From assembly GCF_001956045.1 (NCBI RefSeq), contig NZ_MRTH01000031.1:33414-97413 (forward strand): DNA of 64,000 nt. The letters run 5' to 3'. The first letter of the stretch is position 1; every line of letters starts with the position of its first letter. The stretch is from Paenibacillus sp. FSL H7-0331. Lineage in GTDB: Bacteria; Bacillota; Bacilli; Paenibacillales; NBRC-103111. Below the pieces are notes generated by a model that saw only the letters and a program-made list of their open reading frames with translations, was not told the DNA's origin and ran no database searches. Made by a program: the position numbers and the translations under genes. Below are positions 44,461 to 53,168 of the stretch, in pieces.

Positions 44461-44815
44461 AACCATATATGGAAAATGCATTGATGGACTTTTGAATTGG
44501 CTCCTCACAGAGCTCGTACATCAGTAGAATAAGGTACATAGCTTGGCAGAGAGTCGGTGGGTGGTGCGAACCGATACTTGATCTTATTCGAATTACCGTC
44601 CGGAGCAGGGAAAGGGAACGCATGGAATGATGCTCAGATTTTGTCGAGACATTCTCACTGTCAGTAGCTTTCTGTCGGGTTAGACCCGTTATCGTTGTCG
44701 AGTGAAAGCTTAGGCAAAGCTGCGTTTGTTGCAGGCTTTAGTGCCGGCTTTAATTAGGGTGGTACCGCGAGCAATAGCCTTCTCGTCCCTTGTGGATGAG
44801 AGGGCTTTTTTTGTA
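44461..44815 (+). ncRNA. Tyrosine T-box riboswitch
   Basis: The leader of tyrS shows the stem I pieces AGAGAGTCGGTGGGTGGTG and GAACCGATAC, a specifier region with the tyrosine codon TAC at 44594-44596 and, near the end, the T-box sequence GGGTGGTACCGCGAGC. It closes with the terminator AGCCTTCTCGTCC/GGATGAGAGGGCT (44776-44806) followed by T7. Uncharged tRNA-Tyr would bind the specifier and the T-box and let the transcript run on into tyrS. Confidence 0.93.
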
Positions 44816-44846
44816 TGTATGCATAACATTGAGGAGGCAGCAAATC

Positions 44847-46103
44847 ATGGCAAAATGGGAAGAGCTAACAGCAGAGCAGCAGCAGGAAGTGGAAAGGCAG
44901 CTGTCGTGGATTCGTCGCGGTGTAGTCGAAATTGTACCGGAGGATGAGCTTAAACAAAAAATTATCGGGTCTGTGGTCACAGGCAAACCGTTGAAAGTAA
45001 AGTTGGGCTTAGATCCATCTGCTCCCGATATTCACATCGGTCACACGGTGGTTCTGCATAAGCTTCGACAGTTCCAGCAGCTGGGACATCAAGTGCAGTT
45101 GATCATCGGCGATTTTACAGGGCGTATCGGTGACCCGACAGGTAAATCGGAAACACGCAAGCAGTTGACCGAAGAGGACGTCAAACGTAACGCTGAGACA
45201 TATCAGAAGCAAATCTACAAAATTCTGGATGCTGACAAAACCCAGCTTTACTACAACTCTGAGTGGCTTGGGCCGATGAGCTTTGTAGATGTTGTCCAGC
45301 TGTCAGCCAAAGTTACCGTAGCACGTATGATGGAACGGGACGATTTTTCCAAACGTTATGCAACGGGGCAAGCCATCCATGTTCATGAATTTTTCTACCC
45401 GCTGATGCAGGGGTACGATTCAGTTGCGTTGAAAAGTGACGTAGAGCTGGGAGGGACGGATCAGAAATTTAACTTGCTGATGGGACGTACGCTGCAAAAA
45501 GAATATGGCGTTACCGCTCAGGTAACCATTATGACTCCTCTATTGGAGGGGCTTGATGGTGTTAATAAAATGAGCAAAAGCCTAGGTAATTACATCGGAA
45601 TCGATGAGGAGCCCAATCAAATATACGGAAAAGCCATGTCTATTCCCGACGAGCTGATGCCCAAATATTATGAGCTGGCAACAAGCATGAGTAATGAAGA
45701 TCTGAAGCTGCTGCAAGAAGGTCTGCTTGACGGCAAAGTTCACCCCCGTGATGCCAAAATGCAACTGGCGCATACGTTTGTAAGCATGTATCACGGAGAG
45801 CAAGCAGCAAACGAGGCACAGCAGCACTTTGTTACCGTATTTCAACAGCGCGCGCTGCCCGAGGATATTGAGGAATTCGTAGTAGCTGCAGATGCTCTGG
45901 AGGATGGTCAAATCGGTATTATAAAGCTGTTGGTAACATTGGGACTATCTGCTTCAAACAGTGAAGCTCGTCGCAGCATACAGCAGGGCGGAGTCAAGAT
46001 TAATGAGCAAAAAATCGAGGACTTGAACATCAACCTTACTTTGCAGGAAGACGATATCATTCAGGTGGGTAAGCGTAAATTTGCTAAAATTAAGCTGGGC
46101 TGA
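44847..46103 (+). CDS. tyrS: Tyrosyl-tRNA synthetase
   Basis: Class I synthetase of 418 residues charging tRNA-Tyr. The ATG at 44847 follows GAGGAGG at good distance; earlier in-frame starts lie inside the T-box terminator. It carries H-I-G-H-T-V-V (the HIGH motif), the K-M-S-K-S ATP-binding loop (V-N-K-M-S-K-S-L), and a C-terminal S4-like RNA-binding domain (S-N-S-E-A-R-R-S-I-Q-Q-G-G-V-K-I-N). Controlled by the T-box. It faces rpsD across a shared terminator, an arrangement also known in Bacillus. Confidence 0.96.
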   Translation: MAKWEELTAEQQQEVERQLSWIRRGVVEIVPEDELKQKIIGSVVTGKPLKVKLGLDPSAPDIHIGHTVVLHKLRQFQQLGHQVQLIIGDFTGRIGDPTGKSETRKQLTEEDVKRNAETYQKQIYKILDADKTQLYYNSEWLGPMSFVDVVQLSAKVTVARMMERDDFSKRYATGQAIHVHEFFYPLMQGYDSVALKSDVELGGTDQKFNLLMGRTLQKEYGVTAQVTIMTPLLEGLDGVNKMSKSLGNYIGIDEEPNQIYGKAMSIPDELMPKYYELATSMSNEDLKLLQEGLLDGKVHPRDAKMQLAHTFVSMYHGEQAANEAQQHFVTVFQQRALPEDIEEFVVAADALEDGQIGIIKLLVTLGLSASNSEARRSIQQGGVKINEQKIEDLNINLTLQEDDIIQVGKRKFAKIKLG

Positions 46104-46170
46104 TACAAGTCATACAAATTCAAGCTAATCCTTAATTTAGAAGATAGTCGAGCAGGTTGAAGATGAACAA

Positions 46171-46200
46171 AAAAACTGGATGCCCTGGCATCCAGTTTTT
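46171..46200. terminator. Bidirectional terminator between tyrS and rpsD
   Basis: AAAAACTGGATGCC (46171-46184) and GGCATCCAGTTTTT (46187-46200) form a fourteen-base perfect stem with a two-base gap, with A and T runs at the ends for both directions. Confidence 0.9.
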
Positions 46201-46222
46201 TGTATCTGATTGAAATAAAGAA

Positions 46223-46822
46223 TTAACGGCTGTAGAACTCGACGATTTGCTTTTCGTCAATTTCTTGTGGAAGCTCGGAACGATCTGGTAAACGAGTAAA
46301 TTTACCTTCTTGAGCAGCTTCGTTATATTCAACATAAGCAGGCAAGTAGTTACGGTTAGCCAAAGCTTCTTTAACGGAAGCAATGTTACGGCTTCTTTCA
46401 CGAAGGCTAACAACATCACCAATGCTTAGTGTGTAAGAAGCGATATCTACTTTTTTACCGTTAACAGTGATGTGACCATGAGCGACCAATTGGCGAGCTC
46501 CTGCACGGGAGTGAGCAAAGCCTAGACGGTAAACAAGGTTGTCCAAACGGCTTTCCAACAAGATCATGAAGTTTTCACCTGAGATACCTTGTTGTTTGCT
46601 TGCTTTGTCGAACAAGTTGCGGAACTGCTTCTCGTTCATACCATACATGTGGCGAAGCTTTTGCTTCTCTTGAAGCTGAATACCATAACCGCTCAATTTT
46701 TTGCGTTGTCCTGGGCCATGTTGACCTGGAGGGAAAGGACGTTTCAATTCTTTACCGGAACCGCTAAGGGAAATACCCAGACGACGGCTTAATTTAAATT
46801 TAGGGCCTGTGTAGCGTGACAT
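46223..46822 (-). CDS. rpsD: 30S ribosomal protein S4
   Basis: Primary 16S rRNA-binding protein of 199 residues. The ATG at 46822 follows AAGGAG and begins [10 protein letters not shown], the standard S4 start; the frame stays open upstream but does not look like protein. Conserved [14 protein letters not shown] and [20 protein letters not shown] follow, then the S4 domain with [12 protein letters not shown]. In Bacillus S4 represses its own mRNA; the long leader fits that. Confidence 0.96.
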   Translation of the reverse strand: MSRYTGPKFKLSRRLGISLSGSGKELKRPFPPGQHGPGQRKKLSGYGIQLQEKQKLRHMYGMNEKQFRNLFDKASKQQGISGENFMILLESRLDNLVYRLGFAHSRAGARQLVAHGHITVNGKKVDIASYTLSIGDVVSLRERSRNIASVKEALANRNYLPAYVEYNEAAQEGKFTRLPDRSELPQEIDEKQIVEFYSR

Positions 46823-47052
46823 GTATACGAGCTCCTTCGTTCCATTAATGGATTTAATTTTTGTTTGTAGGTTTTCTTCGGGTGAAGCATGTGCCCAATT
46901 TTGTTTGAAGCCATAAGCGAAAGGTATCGCTCGGCATCTGTCAGGAGTCACAGCCGCTGTCCTGCTAGCAACAAAATCGGTGAGGGTGAACACATGTCTT
47001 CCACCATAAACGACTAACCTAAATACAATTTAGGCTAAGTACGTTCTCGACT
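46823..47052 (-). promoter_or_regulatory. Long rpsD leader, possible S4 autoregulatory region
   Basis: Transcription from the upstream promoter gives a leader of roughly 230 bases. It contains a stem TAGCCTAAAT/ATTTAGGTTA (about 47014-47037) near its 5' end. In Bacillus an rpsD leader of comparable placement binds S4. I did not prove the pseudoknot. Confidence 0.4.
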
Positions 47053-47058
47053 TCCTAT

Positions 47059-47086
47059 TTTATAAGACGACACCCCTCTATGTCAA
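47059..47086 (-). promoter_or_regulatory. rpsD promoter
   Basis: On the minus strand a perfect -35 TTGACA (47081-47086), 16-base spacer and -10 TATAAA (47059-47064). Confidence 0.7.
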
Positions 47087-47148
47087 GTGGCGCACCGATT
47101 TATTTTAATTCAATAAAATGTTACACTATGCTAACAGGAGGGATTGCA

Positions 47149-47736
47149 TTGGGAAAGTGGAATGTCCAGCATTTATCCGACCTGTTGGAGGCGTGGGGAC
47201 TCTGGGGACATTTTCTGGGGGCGCTGCTTGCTTTTGTTCAACCCGTTGTTCCTTTTATGCCTTTTGTCGTGGTTGCAGGAGTGAATGTTCTTGTATTTGG
47301 TTTATGGTTAGGCTTTGTCGTGAACTATGTGATGGCTGTTCTTGGAGCCATAACTGAATTTTGGCTGGCTCGAAATTATGGACGTGCTTGGGTCGAAAAG
47401 AAGATCGCCAATCATGTTTATATTCAAAAATTCAATAAACAGATCGAGCATCACGGTTTTATATACATCACAATCAGCCGGATCATTCCGGTTATTCCGT
47501 CGTTCGGCATTAATCTGGGTGCTGCTGTAATGCGTGTGAAAACTATGGATTTTGTTCTCGGTACAATTGTGGGCAAGCTTCCCATGATTTTACTGGAATC
47601 ATTTATTGGGCATGATTTGCTGCATTTTCAACATAATAAAAAACGTCTGTTGATTATGCTGGGCATCTTTGTGATCCTGCTTCTTGTAGGTCATATCTGC
47701 AAGAAAAAGTGGCTTGGCAGTGATGAACGAACATAA
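47149..47736 (+). CDS. VTT (DedA/SNARE-associated) family membrane protein
   Basis: Membrane protein of 195 residues; the TTG at 47149 follows GGAGGG at six bases, and the open frame before it is not conserved-looking. It has about five hydrophobic segments with the VTT pattern: F-V-Q-P-V-V-P-F-M-P-F near residue 29 and R-I-I-P-V-I-P-S-F-G-I-N-L-G-A-A near 113. Proteins of this family (YtxB/YdjX-like) have roles in lipid scrambling or membrane homeostasis. Ends with a Lys/Arg-rich tail. Stands between rpsD and the aminopeptidase gene with 37 bases to the latter. Confidence 0.85.
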   Translation: MGKWNVQHLSDLLEAWGLWGHFLGALLAFVQPVVPFMPFVVVAGVNVLVFGLWLGFVVNYVMAVLGAITEFWLARNYGRAWVEKKIANHVYIQKFNKQIEHHGFIYITISRIIPVIPSFGINLGAAVMRVKTMDFVLGTIVGKLPMILLESFIGHDLLHFQHNKKRLLIMLGIFVILLLVGHICKKKWLGSDERT

Positions 47737-47773
47737 GAATTATTAGGTTCATAATTAAAAGGAGATGATAGGT

Positions 47774-48889
47774 ATGCGTGATCCGCGTTTGGAATTGTTG
47801 GCTCGAAACCTTGTTACATATTCTCTGGATGTTCAGCCAGGGGAGAAAGTATTGATAGAAATGATCGGTTCGGAAAGGGAGATCGTTAGTTGCTTGGTAG
47901 AAGAGGTATACGCTAGAGGAGGTCTTCCCTATGTTGAACTGATAGATCCTGTTGTGCAAAGCGCGATGCTGCGTTCGATAACCCGAGAGCAGATTGAGCA
48001 TTGGGCAGAGTTGGACTTGAAGCGTATGCAGGATATGAGCTGTTATGTGGCCATTCGTGCGGGCTCTAATGTAAGTGAAATGTCGGATGTACCTGAGGAA
48101 CAGATGAAGCTGTATGACCTCTATTATCGTAAACCGATACATTTGGAGCAGCGGGTCAAGAAGACACGTTGGGTCGTCCTGAGATATCCGAATGCTTCGA
48201 TGGCGCAGCTCGCCGGAATGAGTACAACCAAATTCGAAAATTTTTATTTTGATGTATGCAATCTGGATTACGCACAGATGTCGAAGGCGATGGACCCGCT
48301 GCAGGCGCTCATGAACCGGACGGACCGTGTGCGGATTATATCGCCGGGTACGGACATTGAGTTTTCGATTAAAGGCATCGATTCGGTCAAATGCTGTGGC
48401 AGACGGAACATTCCAGATGGTGAAGTTTACACGGCGCCCATTCGCGATTCAGTCAACGGAACGATCTCCTACAATACTCCAAGTGTAAAATCAGGAGTTA
48501 CCTTTGAGCAAATTGTTTTCCGTTTTGAAAATGGCAAGATCGTGGAGGCCACAAGTAATAATACCGAGCGCTTGAATCAGGTGCTGGACACGGACGAAGG
48601 GGCGCGCTATATCGGAGAATTCAGTCTGGGCTTCAACCCTCATATATTAACTCCAATGAAGGACACTCTGTTTGATGAAAAGATTGATGGGAGCCTTCAC
48701 TTTACTCCAGGGCAGGCTTATGAGCAGGCTGACAATGGAAATCGCTCATCCGTTCACTGGGATCTTGTATTGATACAGCGCCCTGAATATGGCGGTGGTG
48801 AAATATATTTTGACGATGTGCTGATCCGTAAGAATGGCCGTTTTGTGATCCAGGAGCTGGAAGGGTTAAATCCTGAGCATTTGAAATAG
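47774..48889 (+). CDS. M29-family aminopeptidase
   Basis: Metallopeptidase of 371 residues (thermophilic aminopeptidase, AmpS/AmpT-like). The ATG at 47774 follows AAGGAG at proper distance; an ATG at 47765 overlaps that site. Seen: G-T-D-I-E-F-S-I-K-G, the metal-binding N-I-P-D-G-E-V-Y-T-A-P near residue 213, E-F-S-L-G-F-N-P near 285 and S-V-H-W-D-L-V near 328. It trims N-terminal residues from peptides in the cytoplasm, using divalent metal. It is followed after about 97 bases by the HPr-like gene, without a clear terminator between. Confidence 0.9.
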   Translation: MRDPRLELLARNLVTYSLDVQPGEKVLIEMIGSEREIVSCLVEEVYARGGLPYVELIDPVVQSAMLRSITREQIEHWAELDLKRMQDMSCYVAIRAGSNVSEMSDVPEEQMKLYDLYYRKPIHLEQRVKKTRWVVLRYPNASMAQLAGMSTTKFENFYFDVCNLDYAQMSKAMDPLQALMNRTDRVRIISPGTDIEFSIKGIDSVKCCGRRNIPDGEVYTAPIRDSVNGTISYNTPSVKSGVTFEQIVFRFENGKIVEATSNNTERLNQVLDTDEGARYIGEFSLGFNPHILTPMKDTLFDEKIDGSLHFTPGQAYEQADNGNRSSVHWDLVLIQRPEYGGGEIYFDDVLIRKNGRFVIQELEGLNPEHLK

Positions 48890-48986
48890 TAGTTGCGATT
48901 TGCGATTATCCGAGGTAAAATCAAAGAAAGAAAGCGATTTATTTTTAGTTGTTTTGATGTCGCTGATACATATGGAGGGATTCAAA

Positions 48987-49235
48987 ATGTCAAGTGCCAA
49001 TAACGCAGCAATCGTTGAAATTTCCCAAACTGCTAACAAATTCAGATCATCCATTGTTTTACAGTATGAGAACAAGTACATCGATGTTAAAAGTATTCTG
49101 GGATTGTTCACGACTTTGTTGACTAGCAGTGATTATGATCTGCATGTGCACGGTCCTGACGCGGAAGATGCTAAGAAAGCTATGGCAGAAGTGTTCGCTA
49201 AGCATAACTTGCAAATTAACAGTATCCAAGAATAA
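48987..49235 (+). CDS. HPr/Crh-like protein lacking the N-terminal His region
   Basis: Protein of 82 residues, start ATG after GGAGGG. Residues 7-75 align with HPr from its residue 15 on: V-E-I-S-Q-T-A-N-K-F matches V-L-V-Q-T-A-S-K-Y, and V-K-S-I-L-G-L matches the Ser46 region L-K-S-I-M-G-V, giving Ser36. The first strand and the phosphorylatable His15 of HPr are absent: about ten residues are missing and no His stands there. It therefore cannot carry phosphate for the PTS, but could still be a Ser-phosphorylated signalling protein like Crh, a co-repressor of CcpA. Upstream frames do not encode the missing part. Confidence 0.75.
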   Translation: MSSANNAAIVEISQTANKFRSSIVLQYENKYIDVKSILGLFTTLLTSSDYDLHVHGPDAEDAKKAMAEVFAKHNLQINSIQE

Positions 49236-49240
49236 TGGTC

Positions 49241-49276
49241 AAAAGCACTTCCATCCTAGGATGGAGCTGCTTTTTT
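49241..49276 (+). terminator. Hairpin terminator after the HPr-like gene
   Basis: AAAAGCA and TGCTTTTTT with the inner eight-base palindrome CCATCC/GGATGG form a stable stem followed by T's. Confidence 0.85.
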
Positions 49277-49391
49277 CTTTTAAATGCTCCATTTTGGACG
49301 ATTATCAGTGAAGATGATGGACGACTCTCTTGTGTATTGGGACATTTTCGACTAATATTAAGCTATGAAGTTCGTTCAGGGGGGAAGCTCG

Positions 49392-49679
49392 ATGTCATCA
49401 TCCGATTTGTTACTCAGCCTATCACAGAAAGCATTTCTTCTTCTTCAAGAGGATGCTGATAAAATCGAAAAGCTCATCGAAGTACAGATGGAGAATTTGA
49501 CCACGCGCAAATGCCCTTTGTATGAAGAGGTGTTAGATACACAGATGTACGGCTTGTCAAGGGAAATTGACTTTGCCATTCGTGCTGAATTGATCTCAGA
49601 AATAACAGGGAAGCAAATTTTGATCAAGCTCGAGAGGAATTTGGCTGAACTGTACGAGGCATTAAGCAAAAAAGAGTAA
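49392..49679 (+). CDS. ylaN: YlaN family protein (DUF1507)
   Basis: Protein of 95 residues; the ATG at 49392 follows GGGGGGAAG. It shows the YlaN core K-A-F-L-L-L-Q-E-D-A-D-K-I-E-K-L-I-E-V-Q and R-K-C-P-L-Y-E-E-V-L-D-T-Q-M-Y-G-L-S-R-E-I-D-F-A, essentially full family length. YlaN of Bacillus and Staphylococcus is linked to iron homeostasis and interacts with the iron regulator Fur. Single gene ending at a hairpin that begins at its stop codon. Confidence 0.92.
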   Translation: MSSSDLLLSLSQKAFLLLQEDADKIEKLIEVQMENLTTRKCPLYEEVLDTQMYGLSREIDFAIRAELISEITGKQILIKLERNLAELYEALSKKE

Positions 49680-49709
49680 CCTTCCTATACAGAAGGTTGC
49701 TCTTTTTTT
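49672..49709 (+). terminator. Hairpin terminator at the ylaN stop
   Basis: AAGAGTAACCTTC and GAAGGTTGCTCTT form an interrupted stem ending in a T run; the stop codon lies in the left arm. Confidence 0.85.
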
Positions 49710-49752
49710 GAAATGAGCTGCCATACAGCAGACTGGCAGATGATATGTAATT

Positions 49753-50799
49753 TTATACGAGGAAAAACGCGATGCCCAGTATACAATAAACGACTAGCAA
49801 GAGCACGCCCTCATACCAGTTGGTCGACCCGTCCTGGGAAATGGATTTAGCGATAATCGCCGCAACGCCAATGGCAACGAGCTCGAATGTGGTGAATACG
49901 ATATCCATGGTTTTACCAAAAAACAGAGAAATGAGCACAAGCACAGGAGCAACAAAAAGGGCTATTTGTAAGGAGCTGCCGACAGCAATTTCTACAGCGG
50001 CACCAATTTTGTTTTTGCGAGCGAGCATGATAGCAGCACTATGCTCGGCGGCGTTACCGATAATCGCAATAACGAAGGCACCGACAAATAGTTCTGATAA
50101 TCCAAACTGATGTGTGAATACTTCCAGAGTTCCGACAAGCCACTCGCTCTGTACAGCAACCATTGCCGTTGCCAGAACCAGAAAGAAAATTGATAATCCT
50201 TTGGACCAGGCTGGCTCACCATGCTCTACAGCTTCATCCGCAAGCTCATTCTTGTGGGTAACCATCGAAAAATACAACCAGAGCAAGTAAGCAGCTATCA
50301 ACACGACTGCGACCGTTATGCTGAGGGTGGACATTTTAATGGTTGTCAGAGAGCTGGCAAAAGCAGCTGGAACAAACAAGGCAATCACGGCCAGCAGCAT
50401 CAAGGAACCATTATGGCTTGCCAGCTTGATATTGAAGTTCTGTTCCTTGTACTTTAATCCTCCGATCAACAGGCTGAGACCGAGAACCAGCAGCAGATTG
50501 CCAATAATAGAACCGGTAATGCTAGCTTTCACAATCTCGAATTTACCTTCCTTGACCAGAAAAAAGGCAATAATCAGTTCAGCTGCGTTACCAAAAGTGG
50601 CATTCAAAAACCCTCCAACCCGTTCCCCTGCATAGTGGGCCACGCTTTCTGTAGCTTTACCGAGAAATCCCGCAACAAAGATGATAGCGATACAAGAAAA
50701 TGCTAGCTGCACGGCAGAAGGGAATATCCCTGAATAATGGGCCACTGCGCTTAGCAAAAAACTGGAAATCAGCCCAATGGTAAAAAAATGACGCTTCAT
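49753..50799 (-). CDS. cax: Calcium/proton antiporter (CaCA/Cax family)
   Basis: Membrane protein of 348 residues with about eleven hydrophobic segments in two halves. Each half carries the conserved acidic exchange motif: F-G-N-A-A-E-L-I near residue 75 and I-I-G-N-A-A-E-H-S-A near 250. This is the layout of ChaA/YfkE-type Ca2+/H+ antiporters that expel Ca2+ using the proton gradient. A purine-rich AAAGGGGGATAAGC stretch precedes the ATG. It is a single-gene minus-strand unit between ylaN and the Asp23 gene. Confidence 0.92.
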   Translation of the reverse strand: MKRHFFTIGLISSFLLSAVAHYSGIFPSAVQLAFSCIAIIFVAGFLGKATESVAHYAGERVGGFLNATFGNAAELIIAFFLVKEGKFEIVKASITGSIIGNLLLVLGLSLLIGGLKYKEQNFNIKLASHNGSLMLLAVIALFVPAAFASSLTTIKMSTLSITVAVVLIAAYLLWLYFSMVTHKNELADEAVEHGEPAWSKGLSIFFLVLATAMVAVQSEWLVGTLEVFTHQFGLSELFVGAFVIAIIGNAAEHSAAIMLARKNKIGAAVEIAVGSSLQIALFVAPVLVLISLFFGKTMDIVFTTFELVAIGVAAIIAKSISQDGSTNWYEGVLLLVVYCILGIAFFLV

Positions 50800-50933
50800 G
50801 CTTATCCCCCTTTACCTAAAGTATACCTGTAAACAATAAAACCTATTCTACTATACCCATTTTAAGGGATTCCGTAAACATGCAGTATCGTGTATGCACA
50901 GTGCAAAATAAGCCGAAGTTTGTCCGAATAAAG

Positions 50934-50962
50934 TTGCTTTCCCTATGGGAAGTCATTACAAT
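50934..50962 (+). promoter_or_regulatory. Promoter of the Asp23-type gene
   Basis: TTGCTT (50934-50939), 17-base spacer, TACAAT (50957-50962), 30 bases before the start codon. Confidence 0.6.
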
Positions 50963-50992
50963 ATGAATATAACCCACTAAGGAGTGATCCAT

Positions 50993-51376
50993 ATGTCCGA
51001 AGAAATACAAACAGGTATTATCCGCATTTCAGATGATGTTGTTTCAACAATCGCAGGCTTAGCTGCGTTGGAAACTTCCGGGATCGCTGCGATGTCGGGA
51101 GGCATTTCTGAAGGGTTAGCTAAAAGACTGAGTGGTAAAAATGTGCAAAGAGGTGTCTCGGTCGAAGTAGGTCAAGTAGAGGCTGCCATCGATTTACGTG
51201 TTATAGTGAATTATGGCTCCAAGATTCAAGAAGTATGCAGCGAGCTGCAGCAGAACGTTCGTGATGCCGTTGAAAACATGACAGGATTATCCGTTGTCGA
51301 AGTTAATGTGAAGGTTGAAGGGGTTGCTTTCCGCGAAGAAGAAGTACATGTGGAAGAAGCACTTCGAGTGAAGTAA
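50993..51376 (+). CDS. Asp23/Gls24 family envelope protein
   Basis: Protein of 127 residues; ATG after AAGGAG. It shows the family core: G-I-I-R-I-S-D-D-V-V-S-T-I-A-G-L-A-A, G-V-S-V-E-V-G-Q, and V-I-V-N-Y-G-S-K-I-Q-E-V with a C-terminal V-N-V-K-V-E-G-V-A-F. Related proteins (YqhY, YloU, Asp23) lie near the membrane and affect envelope stress and lipid metabolism. It stands alone with its own promoter and ends at a strong terminator. Its exact partner here is unknown. Confidence 0.92.
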   Translation: MSEEIQTGIIRISDDVVSTIAGLAALETSGIAAMSGGISEGLAKRLSGKNVQRGVSVEVGQVEAAIDLRVIVNYGSKIQEVCSELQQNVRDAVENMTGLSVVEVNVKVEGVAFREEEVHVEEALRVK

Positions 51377-51411
51377 TCAAATCGATCACTGGACTGGCAT
51401 AGAAGCCGCAC

Positions 51412-51447
51412 AAAAGAGAGCCTTTGCACGAATCTAGGCTCTCTTTT
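51412..51447. terminator. Hairpin terminator between the Asp23 gene and ftsW
   Basis: AAAAGAGAGCCT (51412-51423) pairs with AGGCTCTCTTTT (51436-51447). Flanking A and T runs allow use in both directions. Confidence 0.88.
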
Positions 51448-52603
51448 TTGTTTCCTTTTCCGGTTTATTATATTCCCGGGATATACTAAGAAGAATACCG
51501 AGGCTGATGAGCGTAACCAGCATGGATGAGCCTCCATAGCTGATTAAAGGCAAAGTAACACCTGTCAGGGGAATGCTCCCCGTAACCCCACCCAGATTGA
51601 TAAGTGCTTGTATGGCGATCATGCCGATAATTCCAACCCCTGCCAAGGTTCCAAATAGTTCATTACAACGAATGGCTATGAGCAGGCCTCTCCATAGAAA
51701 TGCCAAATAAATGAGAATAAACAGGGAGCTCCCAATAAAACCAAGCTCTTCCCCGATTATAGAGAATATAAAGTCATTATGAGCTTCAGGAAGATAATGC
51801 AGCTTTTGAATGCCCTGTCCAAAGCCTGCACCAGAGATGCCACCGTGGCCAAAGGCATACAAAGATTGTACCAACTGGTAGCCAGTGTCGAGTGGATCTG
51901 CAAAGGGGTCCATAAAAGAGGTAAACCGATCCAAAAGATAGCTTTGACCGCTCAATTTGGTTTTTATAACATAAATCGCAACACCGATCGACATCACAAA
52001 TGCACCTGCAGCGCCTAACAAAAAGATATGCTTTAAATTGGCTCCTCCGGCTATAATCACGATGGTAGCACAGAGAACAAGAATCATTGTCGAGCCGCGG
52101 TCGGGCTGGAGAAGGATTAAGGCTGATATAAAGCCGACAATTGTCAACGCGGGAAGCAGACCCTTTTTAAAACTTCGAAATTTATCCTCTTTTTTGCTGA
52201 TTAACGCAGCCAAATAGAGAATGACCGCCAGCTTGGCAAATTCGGCAGGCTGTATCCCGAAACCGGCAATTACGAACCAGCTTCTGGCGCCGTTTACTTT
52301 GTTTCCGAAAATAGGAACCAGCACCAGCATAATAACGACTACGATGAAGGCTGGTGCAATCCATTTTTTCAAAACATTATAATTAATATTCATACAAAAA
52401 AACATGGCTACCGTGCCCAATGCAATCGCGGCTGCCTGGCGAACCGCCAAGTAAGAAGGATCGTTGAGCACAATACCCGTAATGGAATCAGTACGGGAGT
52501 AGGCCATGCTGGCACTAAAAACCATGGCTAATCCGAAGCATACTAAGGAAAAGGCTAAAAAAAGCAGCAGAAAATCCGGTGTTCCTCTTCGCTGGGAAGT
52601 CAT
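51434..52603 (-). CDS. ftsW: SEDS-family peptidoglycan polymerase (FtsW/RodA/SpoVE)
   Basis: Membrane protein of 389 residues with about ten helices. SEDS signatures: F-S-A-S near residue 30, G-A-R-S-W near 102 followed by Q-P-A-E-F-A-K, Q-P-D-R-G-S near 168, H-N-D-F-I-F-S-I-I-G-E-E-L-G and I-S-Y-G-G-S-S near 350. FtsW polymerises glycan strands at the septum with a class B penicillin-binding protein; the order and the tail favour FtsW or SpoVE over RodA. It follows the yugN-like gene by 13 bases. Its C-terminus reaches into the terminator. Confidence 0.88.
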   Translation of the reverse strand: MTSQRRGTPDFLLLFLAFSLVCFGLAMVFSASMAYSRTDSITGIVLNDPSYLAVRQAAAIALGTVAMFFCMNINYNVLKKWIAPAFIVVVIMLVLVPIFGNKVNGARSWFVIAGFGIQPAEFAKLAVILYLAALISKKEDKFRSFKKGLLPALTIVGFISALILLQPDRGSTMILVLCATIVIIAGGANLKHIFLLGAAGAFVMSIGVAIYVIKTKLSGQSYLLDRFTSFMDPFADPLDTGYQLVQSLYAFGHGGISGAGFGQGIQKLHYLPEAHNDFIFSIIGEELGFIGSSLFILIYLAFLWRGLLIAIRCNELFGTLAGVGIIGMIAIQALINLGGVTGSIPLTGVTLPLISYGGSSMLVTLISLGILLSISREYNKPEKETKKRA

Positions 52604-52616
52604 GAGGCCCTGCCCA

Positions 52617-52964
52617 TTACAAGGACAATTCGGTTTTTAGCTGTGTAAGCTTTTGTGTTGCAATTTTCATAATGCTATCCGGTACTGGTGATTGGTAATC
52701 CAGTCCGTGCGGGAATGTAGCTCTTCCAATATAAATATGCTCTATGTAAAGAATGGCATAAGGGGATTCGAGCTTGCCGGATTCTGTGCGAGTATTGATT
52801 CGCAAAAAATATTCGCTTTGATCTGTTTTGTCGACCAGCTTCAAGTCATAAGTTGCACGCGTATATTCCCACTGCCAACGAACAAAACCTAATTTGGATG
52901 AAACATCATCTAAATGAGCCAAATCGCTTTTAAGTCCTAATAAACCGTTTTTTTCAATAATCAT
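52617..52964 (-). CDS. YugN-like family protein
   Basis: Soluble protein of 115 residues resembling Bacillus YugN, a small protein of unknown function. Its ATG follows AGGAGG on the minus strand. Sequence marks: G-F-V-R-W-Q-W-E-Y-T-R-A-T-Y-D-L-K, then Y-F-L-R-I-N-T-R-T-E and a C-terminal amphipathic helix. It is the first gene of a minus-strand pair with ftsW, 13 bases apart, so the two are probably co-transcribed. No catalytic residues are evident. Confidence 0.8.
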   Translation of the reverse strand: MIIEKNGLLGLKSDLAHLDDVSSKLGFVRWQWEYTRATYDLKLVDKTDQSEYFLRINTRTESGKLESPYAILYIEHIYIGRATFPHGLDYQSPVPDSIMKIATQKLTQLKTELSL

Positions 52965-53168
52965 TGTAAAGTCCTCCTAAAAGTTTTTCGCAGAAAAACG
53001 ATCTCTATAATCCTTTATTCATGATAGTATGTTTCCCAAACTTGTGCAAGCCTATTGCTACTTGTGAAGGTTTCATGACAATAAAATTTGAAGTTCTTGT
53101 GACACATAGATGAAAGCTGTTGGCTTTTTTGTTAAAATAGGAACATCCTAACAAACCGGAGGTATCAG

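Noticed and set aside
46823..46993. N-terminal extension of rpsD to 46993
   Set aside because: The ribosome site and the invariant S4 start M-S-R-Y-T-G-P place the start at 46822; the upstream frame is a by-product of the leader.
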